Positions 1-8,000 of a stretch of DNA of 50,661 nt are shown here, one piece after another (the first letter of the stretch is position 1; each line of letters starts with the position of its first letter). A program made the translations under genes and the position numbers. The stretch comes from Akkermansia sp. Its GTDB lineage: Bacteria; Verrucomicrobiota; Verrucomicrobiia; Verrucomicrobiales; Akkermansiaceae. The notes beneath the pieces were generated by a model. It saw only the letters and a program-made list of their open reading frames with translations. It searched no databases and had not been told where the DNA came from. The stretch is from contig JAGBDZ010000055.1 in assembly GCA_017937215.1 (NCBI GenBank), positions 1-50,661 of the forward strand, in the 5' to 3' direction.

Positions 1-38
1 CCACGTTGGTCGGGGTTCCGGTTATTTTTTATTCCAAA

Positions 39-115
39 CCCAGAGTTCCGCCGCTAACGCGGCTCCACTCTGGGCTATGGTTATACCGCCCTCCGGGCTC
101 AAAATTCCGCTACGC
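39..115. repeat. REP-like hairpin cluster upstream of prfB
   Basis: CCCAGAGT (39-46) pairs with ACTCTGGG (67-74), with an inner GCCGC/GCGGC stem at 50-63. It is followed by a GCCC-TCC-GGGC hairpin near 88-98 and a CGCTACGCTGACGCTCCG stretch. The layout resembles REP-type intergenic palindromes. No gene is visible in bases 1-226. Confidence 0.45.
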
Positions 116-187
116 TGACGCTCCGCAAACTACTCTACAACATCTTTGGGACACGTGTGACAGGTGCAAGCGCCTGCGTGATTTAGG

Positions 188-216
188 TTGACAGAGAAAG
201 GGAAAGCCTGTATACT
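188..216 (+). promoter_or_regulatory. prfB promoter (TTGACA, 17 bp, TATACT)
   Basis: A perfect -35 TTGACA (188-193), 17-bp spacer and -10 TATACT (211-216). Only 10 bp separate the -10 from the prfB ATG at 227, so the transcript should carry little or no leader. The same promoter recurs at 45674-45702. Confidence 0.75.
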
Positions 217-226
217 CCCGCGCGTT

Positions 227-1340
227 ATGGAGAACCAGACGACCAATATCGATCTCTCGGCGCTCGACACGGAAGCCATGCGCTCCCGTCTTTCCGAGCT
301 CGGGAGCTATCTTTGACCTCGGAAGCCTTGAATCTAAAGTAGCAGAACTGGATGAGCGCATGAGCGCCCCGGATTTCTGGGATAACCCCGAGGCCGCACG
401 CGCCCTCATGAACGAGGTGAACCCGCTCAAGCGCCGCCTGGAGCAGTTCCGCAGCCTGGAAAGCGGGCTGGAGGATGTGGCTGTGGCCGTGGAAATGGCC
501 GATGAAGACCCCGACATGGCCGGCGAGGCCAAGGCAGAGTACGATGCCTGGTTCAAGCGTCTGGAGGAATTCGAATTGCTTACCCTTCTCAATGGCCCGC
601 ACGACAACGCCGGCTGCTATGTAACCATACACGCCGGTGCCGGTGGCACCGAGGCCTGCGACTGGGCCAGCATGCTGCTGCGCATGTACCTGCGCTACTG
701 CGAGCGCCACGGTTTCAACACCGAAATCATGGAAAGCACGGATGGCGATGAAGCCGGTATCCGCTCCGTGACCATCAAGATTGACGGCGAATACGCCTAC
801 GGCTACCTCAAGAATGAGCGCGGCATTCACCGTCTGGTGCGCATGAGCCCCTTCGACTCCGCCGGCAAGCGCCACACCTCTTTCTGCTCGCTGGATGCCA
901 CCCCGGATATCTCCGACGACATCGAAATCGAGGTGAAGGAAGCCGATGTGAAGATGGACACCTACCGCTCCGGCGGCAAGGGCGGCCAGAACGTGAACAA
1001 GGTGGAAACCGCTGTGCGACTCACCCACCTGCCCACCGGCATCATCGTGGCCTGCCAGACCCAGCGCTCTCAGCTCCGCAACCGCGAGGAAGCCATGCGC
1101 ATGCTCAAGGCCCGCCTCATCCAGCTGGAGGAAGACCGCAAGCGCGCCGAAGCCGACCGCCAGTACTCCGAAAAAGGTGATATCGCCTGGGGTAACCAGA
1201 TTCGCTCCTACGTGTTCCAGCCTTACCAGATGGTGAAGGACCTGCGCACCGGTTTCGAATGCGGCAACATCCAGGACGTGATGGACGGCAACATCGACGG
1301 CTACGTGGAAGCCATGCTCCGTCATAACGCCAATGCGTAA
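227..1340 (+). CDS. prfB: Peptide chain release factor 2 (programmed +1 frameshift)
   Basis: RF2 recognises UGA and UAA and triggers peptide release on the ribosome. The gene is read as 29 codons from ATG 227, then an in-frame UGA (314-316), then the +1 frame from 315 to the TAA at 1338-1340, giving about 370 aa, the normal family length. The main frame carries the RF2 anticodon tripeptide SPF ([12 protein letters not shown]) and the catalytic GGQ ([11 protein letters not shown]). Only the fused product has the complete N-terminus, so the apparent break is the conserved recoding event and not a mutation. The gene is transcribed from a near-leaderless promoter. It is followed directly by a heptamer array, an S23-type gene and trmD in the same direction. 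A decayed second copy lies at 45713. Confidence 0.95.
302..317 (+). promoter_or_regulatory. RF2 programmed +1 frameshift site
   Basis: The slippery sequence CTT TGA C (311-317) is preceded by a Shine-Dalgarno-like GGGAG (302-306) at the spacing known from E. coli prfB. Slippage of the CTT-decoding tRNA by +1 gives CTT GAC CTC. When RF2 is scarce the UGA is read slowly and frameshifting rises, so RF2 autoregulates itself. Confidence 0.93.
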
Positions 1341-1410
1341 AAAGTACAATTGACAAAGGACAAAGTACAATTGGTGAAGTACCGCTCGCTCTGCTCGCCG
1401 ATTGTACTTC
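1341..1410. repeat. Period-7 repeat array, left flank of the S23 gene
   Basis: From the base after the prfB stop, six 7-bp units follow in register to 1382 (AAAGTAC and AATTGAC types). A GC-rich segment follows, then a return arm: 1363-1377 pairs with 1395-1409 as an imperfect hairpin. The left array is about 73% identical by eye to the reverse complement of the array at 1830-1864. Confidence 0.7.
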
Positions 1411-1428
1411 GTTCTTTTCGCAGCGTCT

Positions 1429-1800
1429 ATGTCTGAACAAAGCGAAGCCATGAAGGAACGCACCAGGCAGTTCAGCTACCGGGTGGGGAACCTGGTGCTG
1501 CACATGGGACGCACCACCTTGCTGGCTGAGGTATACGGCAAACAACTGCTGCGCTGCGCGTCCTCTGTGGGAGCCAACTATCGCGCCGCATGCCGCGCTA
1601 AGTCTGACCGCGATTTCCTTAACAAGATTAAAATCTGCGAGGAAGAATCGGACGAATGCCTGTACTGGCTCGACCACATCGGGCATTTCGAATTAATAAA
1701 GCCCGCCTCACGTCTGGAACCGCTCTACCAGGAAGCCCGCGAAATCTGCGCCATCGTCACAGCCACTGCCAAAACCATCCGCACCCGGCTACATGAATAA
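1429..1800 (+). CDS. Four-helix-bundle protein, S23/IVS-encoded type
   Basis: The 123-aa product matches the small, all-helical four-helix-bundle family first known from intervening sequences in bacterial 23S rRNA (TIGR02436-like, related to the Avd accessory proteins of diversity-generating retroelements). Recognisable features are the basic N-terminal helix and the central LLRCASSVGANYRAACRA segment, then DRDFLNKIKICEEESDE with a following aromatic helix. I chose ATG 1429; ATG 1450 is a credible shorter start. Neither has a clear Shine-Dalgarno. The molecular role of free-standing members is not established, though positive surface charge suggests nucleic-acid binding. The gene sits between prfB and trmD, framed on both sides by 7-bp repeat arrays. 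The corresponding place in the second prfB-trmD locus lacks it. Confidence 0.8.
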   Translation: MSEQSEAMKERTRQFSYRVGNLVLHMGRTTLLAEVYGKQLLRCASSVGANYRAACRAKSDRDFLNKIKICEEESDECLYWLDHIGHFELIKPASRLEPLYQEAREICAIVTATAKTIRTRLHE

Positions 1801-1805
1801 TCCCC

Positions 1806-1864
1806 CTGCGCGCAGCGCAGCTGACTCTATAAATTGTCCATTGTAATTTGTAAATTGTAAATAT
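1806..1864. repeat. CTGCGC palindrome plus right period-7 array
   Basis: CTGCGC-GCA-GCGCAG (1806-1820) is followed by five in-register 7-bp units from 1830 to 1864 (TAAATTG and TAATTTG types) that run into the trmD start codon. The copy at 45837-45851 has the same palindrome with loop GGA. Confidence 0.7.
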
Positions 1865-2654
1865 GCTTAAGGTTGATGTCCTCACGCTCTTTCCGGAGCT
1901 CATCTCGGTGCCGCTGTCCCAGAGCATCATGGGACGCGCGGCAGAGGCCGGGCTCATCGAGGTGCGCGCACACCAGCTGCGCGACTGGACGCACGATAAA
2001 TACCGCCGCACGGATGACTACCTCTGCGGCGGTGGCCAGGGCATGCTCATGAAGTGCGAGCCCATCTTCGAGGCCATCGAGGAGCTGCGGCAGGAGAATA
2101 CAAAGGTGATTCTCATGACCCCGCAGGGCCGCGTGTTCCGCCAGGCAGTGGCCGAAGAGCTGGCCGCCCCCTGCATGGAGGGAGCCGATGCGCACTACAT
2201 CTTCCTCTGCGGCCACTACGAGGGCGTGGACCAGCGCGTGATTGACACCCTGGTGGATATGGAGCTCTCCATCGGCGACTATATCCTGACCAATGGCGCC
2301 ATTGCCGCCGTGGTGGTCATCGATGCCATCGCCCGTCTGCTTCCCGGCGCCCTGGGCGATGACCGCAGCAGCGTGGAGGAATCCTTCTCCAACGGTCTGC
2401 TGGAAGCCCCCGCCTACACCAAGCCCAACGTCTTCCGCGGCATGGAGGTGCCCCCGGTGTTCCTCTCCGGCAACCACAAGGCTATCGAGGAATGGAAGCT
2501 CGAGAAATCCATCGAGCGCACCAAGGCCAACCGCCCGGACCTCTACGAAGCCTGGGCCGCCGCCCACCCCGAATACTTCGCCCCCAAAAAGCGCAAAAAG
2601 ACGAAGCTGACTACCTACAAGCCCAGAAAGATTCAGGGGGAGGGGACTCCCTGA
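1863..2654 (+). CDS. trmD: tRNA (guanine-37-N1)-methyltransferase
   Basis: TrmD methylates G37 next to the anticodon of tRNAs reading CNN codons and so prevents +1 frameshifting. The 263-aa protein has the complete trefoil-knot SPOUT core: RDWTHDKYRRTDDYLCGGGQGM, LCGHYEGVDQRV and SIGDYILTNG. Residues matching E. coli TrmD E116 (here E120) and R154 (here R158) are kept; E. coli D169 aligns with a glutamate. The C-terminus is long and basic (KKRKKTKLTTYKPRK). ATG 1863 overlaps the last heptamer of the preceding array. A near-duplicate lies at 45914-46693. This copy keeps all the usual residues and is presumably the working enzyme. Confidence 0.95.
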   Translation: MLKVDVLTLFPELISVPLSQSIMGRAAEAGLIEVRAHQLRDWTHDKYRRTDDYLCGGGQGMLMKCEPIFEAIEELRQENTKVILMTPQGRVFRQAVAEELAAPCMEGADAHYIFLCGHYEGVDQRVIDTLVDMELSIGDYILTNGAIAAVVVIDAIARLLPGALGDDRSSVEESFSNGLLEAPAYTKPNVFRGMEVPPVFLSGNHKAIEEWKLEKSIERTKANRPDLYEAWAAAHPEYFAPKKRKKTKLTTYKPRKIQGEGTP

Positions 2655-2655
2655 C

Positions 2656-2767
2656 GTCCGCACAACGTGCGGATATCGTCGCGCGCAGCGCGATATCGTC
2701 CACCGCCAGGTGGATATCGTCCAGCCCCGCAGGGGCTGGATTTCGTTTTTCCCGCTAGTGGCGGACA
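2656..2767. repeat. ATATCGTC-linked stem-loop element H1
   Basis: It begins 1 bp after the trmD stop. Stem-loops at 2658-2672 (loop AAC), 2679-2693 (loop GCA), 2700-2713 and 2721-2739 (loop GCA) are separated by ATATCGTC. The series ends in ATTTCGTTTTT and a CCGC/GCGG hairpin near 2752-2764. The first 25 bp (2656-2680) match the end of the element at 23247 with two differences. The last stem-loop plus T tract could terminate the trmD transcript. Confidence 0.75.
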
Positions 2768-2773
2768 CAAATC

Positions 2774-2804
2774 GCCCCGCCCAGAGCAAAACCCGGGGCG
2801 GGGC
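2774..2804. terminator. GC-rich hairpin between trmD and the small ORF
   Basis: GCCCCGCCC (2774-2782) pairs with GGGCGGGGC (2796-2804). It lies 10 bp beyond the stop of the minus-strand small ORF, so it may end that transcript or protect its 3' end. There is no strong T tract on either side. Confidence 0.4.
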
Positions 2805-2814
2805 ATGCGGGAAT

Positions 2815-2913
2815 TCACCTCAGTAGCTGAACTGTTCTCACAATCAGGTCGAACAAATACCAGATAATCGCGAGGATTATCACTACATTGGTGGGGGTCG
2901 ATTTGTACTTCAT
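2815..2913 (-). CDS. Candidate 32-aa single-span membrane protein
   Basis: This is a short ORF not assignable to a family. The predicted peptide starts MKYKSTPTN, followed by one hydrophobic stretch of about 17 residues (VVIILAIIWYLFDLIV) and a basic end (RTVQLLR). That is the shape of a small inner-membrane protein with a positive cytoplasmic tail. A GGGGG run lies about 12 bp before the ATG. A compact hairpin follows the stop, and the structured RNA at 2992-3090 lies upstream on the same strand. Support is only composition and context; conservation of the peptide in relatives would be needed to confirm it. Confidence 0.45.
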   Translation of the reverse strand: MKYKSTPTNVVIILAIIWYLFDLIVRTVQLLR

Positions 2914-2991
2914 AGCAAAACGCCGCCCCCATCGGCACTATGCCGCGGAAAGCGGCATCAGAATTACAGCCACCCCTTCATAACCCGTCAA

Positions 2992-3090
2992 GAAAACATT
3001 CAGGCCGCCCGACAACATATGCCGGACGGCCTGCAAATTTGCTATTGGTACACCCGGGACCCCTCCCGGGGCAAGGTGTCTCCACCTTGC
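2992..3090 (-). ncRNA. Candidate structured small RNA or attenuator leader
   Basis: Minus-strand RNA predicted from the promoter at 3097-3125. It would open with GCAAGGTG-GAGA-CACCTTGC (an 8-bp stem with a GNRA loop, 3090-3071), then CCCGGGA-GGGG-TCCCGGG, a short linker, and a long GC-rich hairpin (3033-3001) followed by a T-rich stretch, which looks like an intrinsic terminator. I do not recognise it as a known RNA family. It may be a free-standing sRNA or a leader that attenuates the 32-aa ORF downstream. Confidence 0.5.
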
Positions 3091-3096
3091 GCCACT

Positions 3097-3125
3097 ATTT
3101 CACCACAGCAACCCGCTCTTGTCAA
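3097..3125 (-). promoter_or_regulatory. Promoter of the candidate small RNA
   Basis: On the minus strand, TTGACA (3125-3120), a 17-bp spacer and TGAAAT (3102-3097). The -35 is perfect and the -10 matches four of six positions. Confidence 0.5.
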
Positions 3126-3170
3126 CCATTTTTGAAAAAACACTTTAACTAAAAACGATGTTGGGTATAT

Positions 3171-3286
3171 TTGTTTCCCGATGATTGGAAAATTGATAGC
3201 CTGGGCATACAGGTAAACGAAATCCGGTCTCCTGACGGAGACCGGACGAAATCACTTCGTGACGATATCTTGCCTGCGGCTCGGAC
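3171..3286. repeat. ATATCGTC-linked stem-loop element H2 (half element)
   Basis: Read from ssb, the terminal sequence GTCCGAGCC (3286 downward) starts directly after the ssb stop. It is followed by GATATCGTC, a CACTTCGTG hairpin, ATTTCGT, a CCGGTCTCC/GGAGACCGG stem-loop (3224-3245), and a 23-bp core (3171-3193) identical to 23350-23372. It looks like one half of the element at 23247-23490. Confidence 0.72.
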
Positions 3287-3856
3287 TTAGAACGGAATAT
3301 CATCGTCCTCCTCGGCGGGCATGGGAGGGGGAGGAGTCTGCTGGGGGCGCTGCTGCTGGTAGCCGCCGTTGGAATAGCCGCCGCCATAGTTGCCGCCACC
3401 GCTGGAGTAGCCACCCTGACCACCACCGTAGTTACCGCCGCCATTGGAGTAGCCGCCGTTGTTGTAGTTATTGGAACGCTGCTGGTAGCTGCCACCGCCC
3501 TGCTGCTGGCTGCCGCCCTCGCGGCTGCCGAGGAGCTGCATATTCTCTGCCACGATGCGGATTTTGCTGCGGCGCTGGCCGGTCTGCTTGTCCTCCCAGG
3601 TATCCTGCTGCAGACGCCCCTCAATGAAGACGGGGCGGCCCTTGGCCAGGTACTGGCCGGCAATCTCAGCCGTGCGGCCCCAGCAGGTCACATCCAGGAA
3701 GGTGGTTTCCTCGCGGCGCTCGCCCTCGTTGGGGCCGCTGCTCACGCGGTTCACGGCCAGGCGGAGCTCAGCCACGGTGTTGCCACGCGGGGTCTGGCGC
3801 ACATCCGGGTCTGCCGTCAGGTTGCCGATAATCATTACTTTGTTTAAATTAGCCAT
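3287..3856 (-). CDS. ssb: Single-stranded DNA-binding protein
   Basis: SSB coats single-stranded DNA in replication, recombination and repair and recruits partners through its tail. The 189-aa protein has an N-terminal OB fold (about residues 1-110, MANLNKVMIIGNLTADPDVR to VAENMQLLG). A Gly/Asn/Tyr/Gln-rich low-complexity linker of about 65 residues follows, and then the conserved acidic tip DDDIPF. The length and the tip are typical. The gene is monocistronic with its own promoter at 3927-3955 and a leader of about 65 nt without an obvious Shine-Dalgarno. A stem-loop element of the H family abuts its stop codon. Confidence 0.95.
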   Translation of the reverse strand: MANLNKVMIIGNLTADPDVRQTPRGNTVAELRLAVNRVSSGPNEGERREETTFLDVTCWGRTAEIAGQYLAKGRPVFIEGRLQQDTWEDKQTGQRRSKIRIVAENMQLLGSREGGSQQQGGGSYQQRSNNYNNGGYSNGGGNYGGGQGGYSSGGGNYGGGYSNGGYQQQRPQQTPPPPMPAEEDDDIPF

Positions 3857-3926
3857 AATCTACTCGTGTTTCAGTTGGGTTCGGTAAAATGCCGTGGCCG
3901 AAGCCCGGCGCTATCTACATGGTGCT

Positions 3927-3955
3927 ATCCTACCTGCTGGGGCGGGGCTTGACAA
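3927..3955 (-). promoter_or_regulatory. ssb promoter
   Basis: On the minus strand, TTGTCA (3955-3950), a 17-bp spacer and TAGGAT (3932-3927). The predicted leader to the ssb ATG is about 65 nt. Confidence 0.5.
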
Positions 3956-4008
3956 GCAAAAATGTGGTGCGCACAGGCTTTTATTCCCTTACTGACGTGA
4001 TTAAAGGC

Positions 4009-4037
4009 TTGCATCCGGTGGCATAACAGTGTACAAT
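4009..4037 (+). promoter_or_regulatory. rpoZ promoter
   Basis: TTGCAT (4009-4014), a 17-bp spacer and TACAAT (4032-4037), which puts the start of transcription about 35-40 nt before the rpoZ ATG. Confidence 0.6.
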
Positions 4038-4080
4038 GCCGCACCCGCACCCCTGCGGAGTATCACCATTTTTATCTCCC

Positions 4081-4395
4081 ATGAAAGTTGAACTCATCGA
4101 AAAAGCCGCTCAGATCGTAGGCGACAACCAGCTGCTGGTGAACATCGTTTCCAAGCGCGTGCAGCAGCTCAACCACGGTTCTGACCCCTACATCGTCACC
4201 ACTCCGGAAATGCAGTGCGGTGATATCGCTCTCACGGAGATTATCGAGGGCAAAATCACCTGGCACGAAATGACCGAGGAGGAACTTGCCGCCAGCAAGG
4301 GCGAGGCCGTGGAAACCGATCCCTTCGCCGAGCTTGCCCAGTCTGCCGCAGCCCCCGTGGAGCCCGATACGCTCACCATTACCCCGGACCTGTAA
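4081..4395 (+). CDS. rpoZ: RNA polymerase omega subunit
   Basis: Omega binds the beta' subunit and helps assemble and stabilise RNA polymerase. The 104-aa product has the family pattern: an N-terminal helix (MKVELIEKAAQIVGDNQLLVNIVSKRVQQL), a short loop around the HGSDP segment, and the DIALTEIIEGKITW segment that matches the usual IALREI.EG motif. The C-terminal third is acidic and low in complexity, as is common. ATG 4081 is preferred because the upstream extension would overlap the promoter. An intrinsic terminator separates it from smpB. Confidence 0.85.
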   Translation: MKVELIEKAAQIVGDNQLLVNIVSKRVQQLNHGSDPYIVTTPEMQCGDIALTEIIEGKITWHEMTEEELAASKGEAVETDPFAELAQSAAAPVEPDTLTITPDL

Positions 4396-4420
4396 AGCCC
4401 CCGCAGATATCCCTTTCGGC

Positions 4421-4468
4421 GCGACCCGGCAAGCTCCCACGTACGGCAGCGCCGGGTCGCTCCCTTTT
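4421..4468 (+). terminator. Intrinsic terminator after rpoZ
   Basis: GCGACCCGGC (4421-4430) pairs perfectly with GCCGGGTCGC (4451-4460), followed by TCCCTTTT. Confidence 0.65.
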
Positions 4469-4503
4469 CCAACATACCCTGACTACCCCCACCCCCACTC
4501 CAT

Positions 4504-4989
4504 ATGGCCAAGAAACCCGCACCCCAGAGCAACCTGATTGCCAGCAATAAAAAGGCCGGCCGTGATTACGAAATCATGAGCCGCCACGAATGCGGCATAG
4601 AACTGCGCGGCACCGAGGTGAAATCCATCCGCGCCGGCAAAGTGAACGTGGCAGATGCTTTCGCCCGCGTGGAAAAAGGCCAGCTTTTCCTCTACGGCTG
4701 CGACGTGCAGCCCTGGGAAACCGCCGGCAAGTGGTTCCAGCACGAGGCCAAGCGCCCCCGCCGGCTCCTCATGCACAAGCGCGAGATTCTCAAGCTTGAA
4801 ATCCAGCAGGCCCAGAAAGGCTTTGCCCTCCCCCTGCTCCGCCTCTACTGGAAAAACGGCAAGGTGAAAGCCGAAATCGGCACCGGCCGCGGCAAAACTC
4901 ACCGCGACCAGCGCTACGACCTCAAGGCCCGCGCCGAAATGCGAGAAGTGCAGCGCGAAGTAGCGCGCTTTAATAAAGCCCGCTGGTAA
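4504..4989 (+). CDS. smpB: SsrA-binding protein SmpB
   Basis: SmpB binds tmRNA and delivers it to stalled ribosomes in trans-translation. The 161-aa protein shows the family landmarks: NKKAGRDYEIMSRHECGIELRGTEVKSIRAGKVN, then DVQPWETAGKWFQHEAKRPRRLLMHKREI, and a basic tail (GRGKTHRDQRYDLKARAEMREV) that takes the place of mRNA in the decoding channel. The length is normal. The tmRNA gene itself is not in this window. Two hairpins follow before the converging operon. Confidence 0.95.
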   Translation: MAKKPAPQSNLIASNKKAGRDYEIMSRHECGIELRGTEVKSIRAGKVNVADAFARVEKGQLFLYGCDVQPWETAGKWFQHEAKRPRRLLMHKREILKLEIQQAQKGFALPLLRLYWKNGKVKAEIGTGRGKTHRDQRYDLKARAEMREVQREVARFNKARW

Positions 4990-4999
4990 TTCCCCGACT

Positions 5000-5046
5000 G
5001 TTCCGCCGCCACCGGCGGAACTATTTCACTGCCGCTACGCGGCGGC
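5000..5046. terminator. Paired hairpins between smpB and the ankyrin operon
   Basis: GTTCCGCCG (5000-5008) pairs with CGGCGGAAC (5013-5021), and GCCGC-TAC-GCGGC lies at 5031-5043. The two genes converge here, so the pair may end both transcripts. No long T tract is present. Confidence 0.4.
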
Positions 5047-5052
5047 AATGAA

Positions 5053-8000
5053 TCACTTTTCTGTCTTTCGAATGATTTTTTCCACATCCGGAAGCATGGC
5101 GGGAACATCCTTGCAGTACTTACCCCAGAGACGGTCCATGAGCGAGGGGGTGCCGCCGGCCGTTTCCTCGGTATCGGCACCCAGTTCCACCAGTCTGCGC
5201 AGAGCCTGCAGCAGAGGCTCGCGGTGGGGCGGGCTGCTGGCGCAGCGTGAGGTCATGCAGGCCACGTAGAAAAGCACACTGTTGCCTCGGGCATCGCGGG
5301 CGCTGATATCCAGCCCGGCAGGAACCAGAACCTCTGCTGCGCGCATCACGGCCTCAATCCCCTTCTGGTCCAGCCAGGGTGCGCTATCCACCATGGATAG
5401 CAGCAGAGTCCTGCCACCTTCCAGACGCATGTTCGCATCAGCACCAAGCTCAATCAGCAGCTTGAGCATTTCCGGCTTCCTCAGCGCATGCTGAATGGGG
5501 TAAACCGGGTGGCCCGAACGACTGCGGCAGGCCTTGTTGATTTTTGCACCATGCTGAACAAACAAGCGCACAAGCTCCTCATTCCCGGAACCAATGCAGA
5601 AATAGAGCAGCGGAGTACCATCGGGTGCACAGGCATTGGCGCTGGCGCCATGCTCCAGCAGCACTTTGACCATCTCATTCCGCCGGCTGAGCAAAGCGGT
5701 GTGCAGCAGGTTGCCGGGGCTGTAATGAGAGCGCGATTTCACCAGTTCAGGGCGGTTTTTGAGTATCTGAGCCAGTTCCTCGACCTTGCCGCGGCGAATC
5801 ACCTGCTCCGCTTTCTTGTAATCCGGGTCCTGCAGGAGATTGGGCGTGAACATAAAGGGCTGCACCGCCGGTAATTCATGCCGGTTGGGCGAAATGGTGA
5901 CCCGGAAGCCCGACACCAGCGCGCGGTCCTCGGGAGCAGCATCGGGGGCATCCATGGCCTCCGGGCAGGCAGCGCGCAGCAGGTTCATGACTTCGCGACC
6001 GGGTTCTTCCCAGTTGCCATCAGCATCCTGGTAGCAGACCAGCAGAGCGCTGTTCTGATTCCAGCTTCCGCTCTTATTCTCGATCATTTTCCGGAAGTTC
6101 TGCTCCTCCACACCCCCGCGGCGCCCCAGCATGAAAATCTCGATGGGCACCTTGCGGAACTCGGCCGCAGCCTGAGCCGCAGCCAATGTGGTGTGCAGCA
6201 CCATGGTGCGCTCTTCCACCTGCGGGCAGTTCTCAGCCTGTTCCCGGTTCTCGCCATCCAGGAGGTTGACATAGCACTTGGCGTAGCTGCCATCGGTGCG
6301 GGTGAACTCGGCTATACGACCGTCGGACACATCGCGGCCATTGATTTTATGAGTCCCGGAGGATTTTTCGACTGCTATCTTATCCAGTCTGCCATCGAAG
6401 ATTTCCACAGGGATTCCCCGGTGGACCGTCCAGGTGCAGATGCCGTTGGTTTCCTTCCATTCGATGATGTTGGCGATATCATCTGCCGCCATTTCTTCCA
6501 GCTTCACGCGCAGTTTTCGCCCCTTTTCAGTCAGCAGCTCCACCCAGGGGCTCTGCCCGGCCTTTTCATAGCCGGCGGACAAAATGCGGGCACTGATGGT
6601 GGCACTGCTGCTCGTGCGTTCATCGGTTTCCTCCACATCATCCGGCACCCGGTCCGTTTTCTGCAGGTGCCAGGTGTAAAGCGGTGAGGAGAACGGTCTG
6701 TGCACCGAAGAATCAGCCGCCAGAGATTCCAGCATCTTCTGCTCAGCACTTTCATCCACCGTGGGCAGGTCCTTGAGCTCCACCGCCTGAATCAGGGCAT
6801 GCGCCGTGGGATTCCCGGCAGCACCAGCCAGCAGACGCTCACGATAGCTCCGGCGGGTTTCCTGCGGGATATCTGCGCATTGGAGCAAAGCATGCGCCAG
6901 GCTGGCAGCAGCTATGGGCATGCGCTCCAGCTGCTTCATGGCCGGGGTAAGCAGAGCCTCTGCCTGGGCATTCTTCCCCTGCTGCAGGAGCGAAAGCGCA
7001 TGGTACACATCTGCCTGCAGGCGCCACTTCACCAAATCGTGCTGCGAGCCTTTGCCTGCCATGTGAGCCGCAGCGCTGGCATAATAGGCCAGGTTGTATT
7101 CCGCCCAGAAAGCAGCACCCCGGAAACGCCGCTGCTCCGCCATGATGCGCTGAAGCTCCGGGCGGATATAGGAGAGGTTGCGCTTGGGCTGCAGCAGCAT
7201 CAACCGCTCGGACTCCCGGGAGAGCCCATGCTCCAGCAGCAGCTGGTGAGCATCGTTCCAGTAATATGAGTAGTATGAATTGAGCAGCATGGCCGCCTGG
7301 GTGATACCCAGCCGCTCCTGTTCCCGGGCGGTGGCTTCATCACCCTTGGCCCGGGCTACCAGAGCCATGGCCATACGCGTCGAGGGGTACTTGTAGTTGC
7401 GGGGCGTGCTGGTCATGCGCTCCAGAATCTTTTCGGCGGTGAGCAGGTCGCCCTTGCGCAGGGCGTGCATGACCATGTAGTAACCGCGGCGGCTGTTAGC
7501 ACCGGTGATAAACTTGGCCTGCAGGTCCGGCTGGTAGAGCGCATCGCACATGCGCCCCACACGCAGCAGAGCCTCCGCACAGCCCTTGCCCGGCAGTTTC
7601 GCCTCCAGGTCCATATAGGTGCGCTGCATAGCCTTCCACTCCTCATCAGAGGCGAGCATGCATCTGTTATTAATCTGGTGGGCGAGCAGAATACTGGCCA
7701 CCAACTCAGGCTCCGGGTCAGGGTCGCCATCCTCATCCTTGCGAGTTGTGACTCGTTTGGCCCAGAAGAGGTTGGGGGCTTTCGAGCCCCCGCTGAACAG
7801 GGAGTCCATGCTCTCGATAATACTGAGGTCGGCACGGCAGTGGTGCATGAGACGAGCCTGGCAGCGGGGCGTAATCTGGTGGCTGATGTGCAGGTTGAGA
7901 AGCAGCGGCCAGAGATGCTCGCGGTTCAGCAGGTCAGCCAGCGCAGCGGCGCCCTTGTCCAGCGCCTCGGTCTTGCCATCGCGCTCCAGCATGGCCAGCT

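Noticed and set aside
225..1463. A 412-aa minus-strand open frame across prfB
   Set aside because: It is the antisense shadow of prfB, rich in His, Ala and Val, as antisense frames of GC-rich genes are. No family motif and no promoter.
2656..2767. CRISPR-like regular repeats
   Set aside because: The repeated unit ATATCGTC is only 8 bp and the intervening sequences are short self-complementary stems, not spacers. No cas genes are present. The same applies to H2 and H3.
3034..3100. Possible tRNA
   Set aside because: The double hairpin and an ACCA end looked tRNA-like, but there is no T-loop TTC, no anticodon arm and no seven-base acceptor stem.
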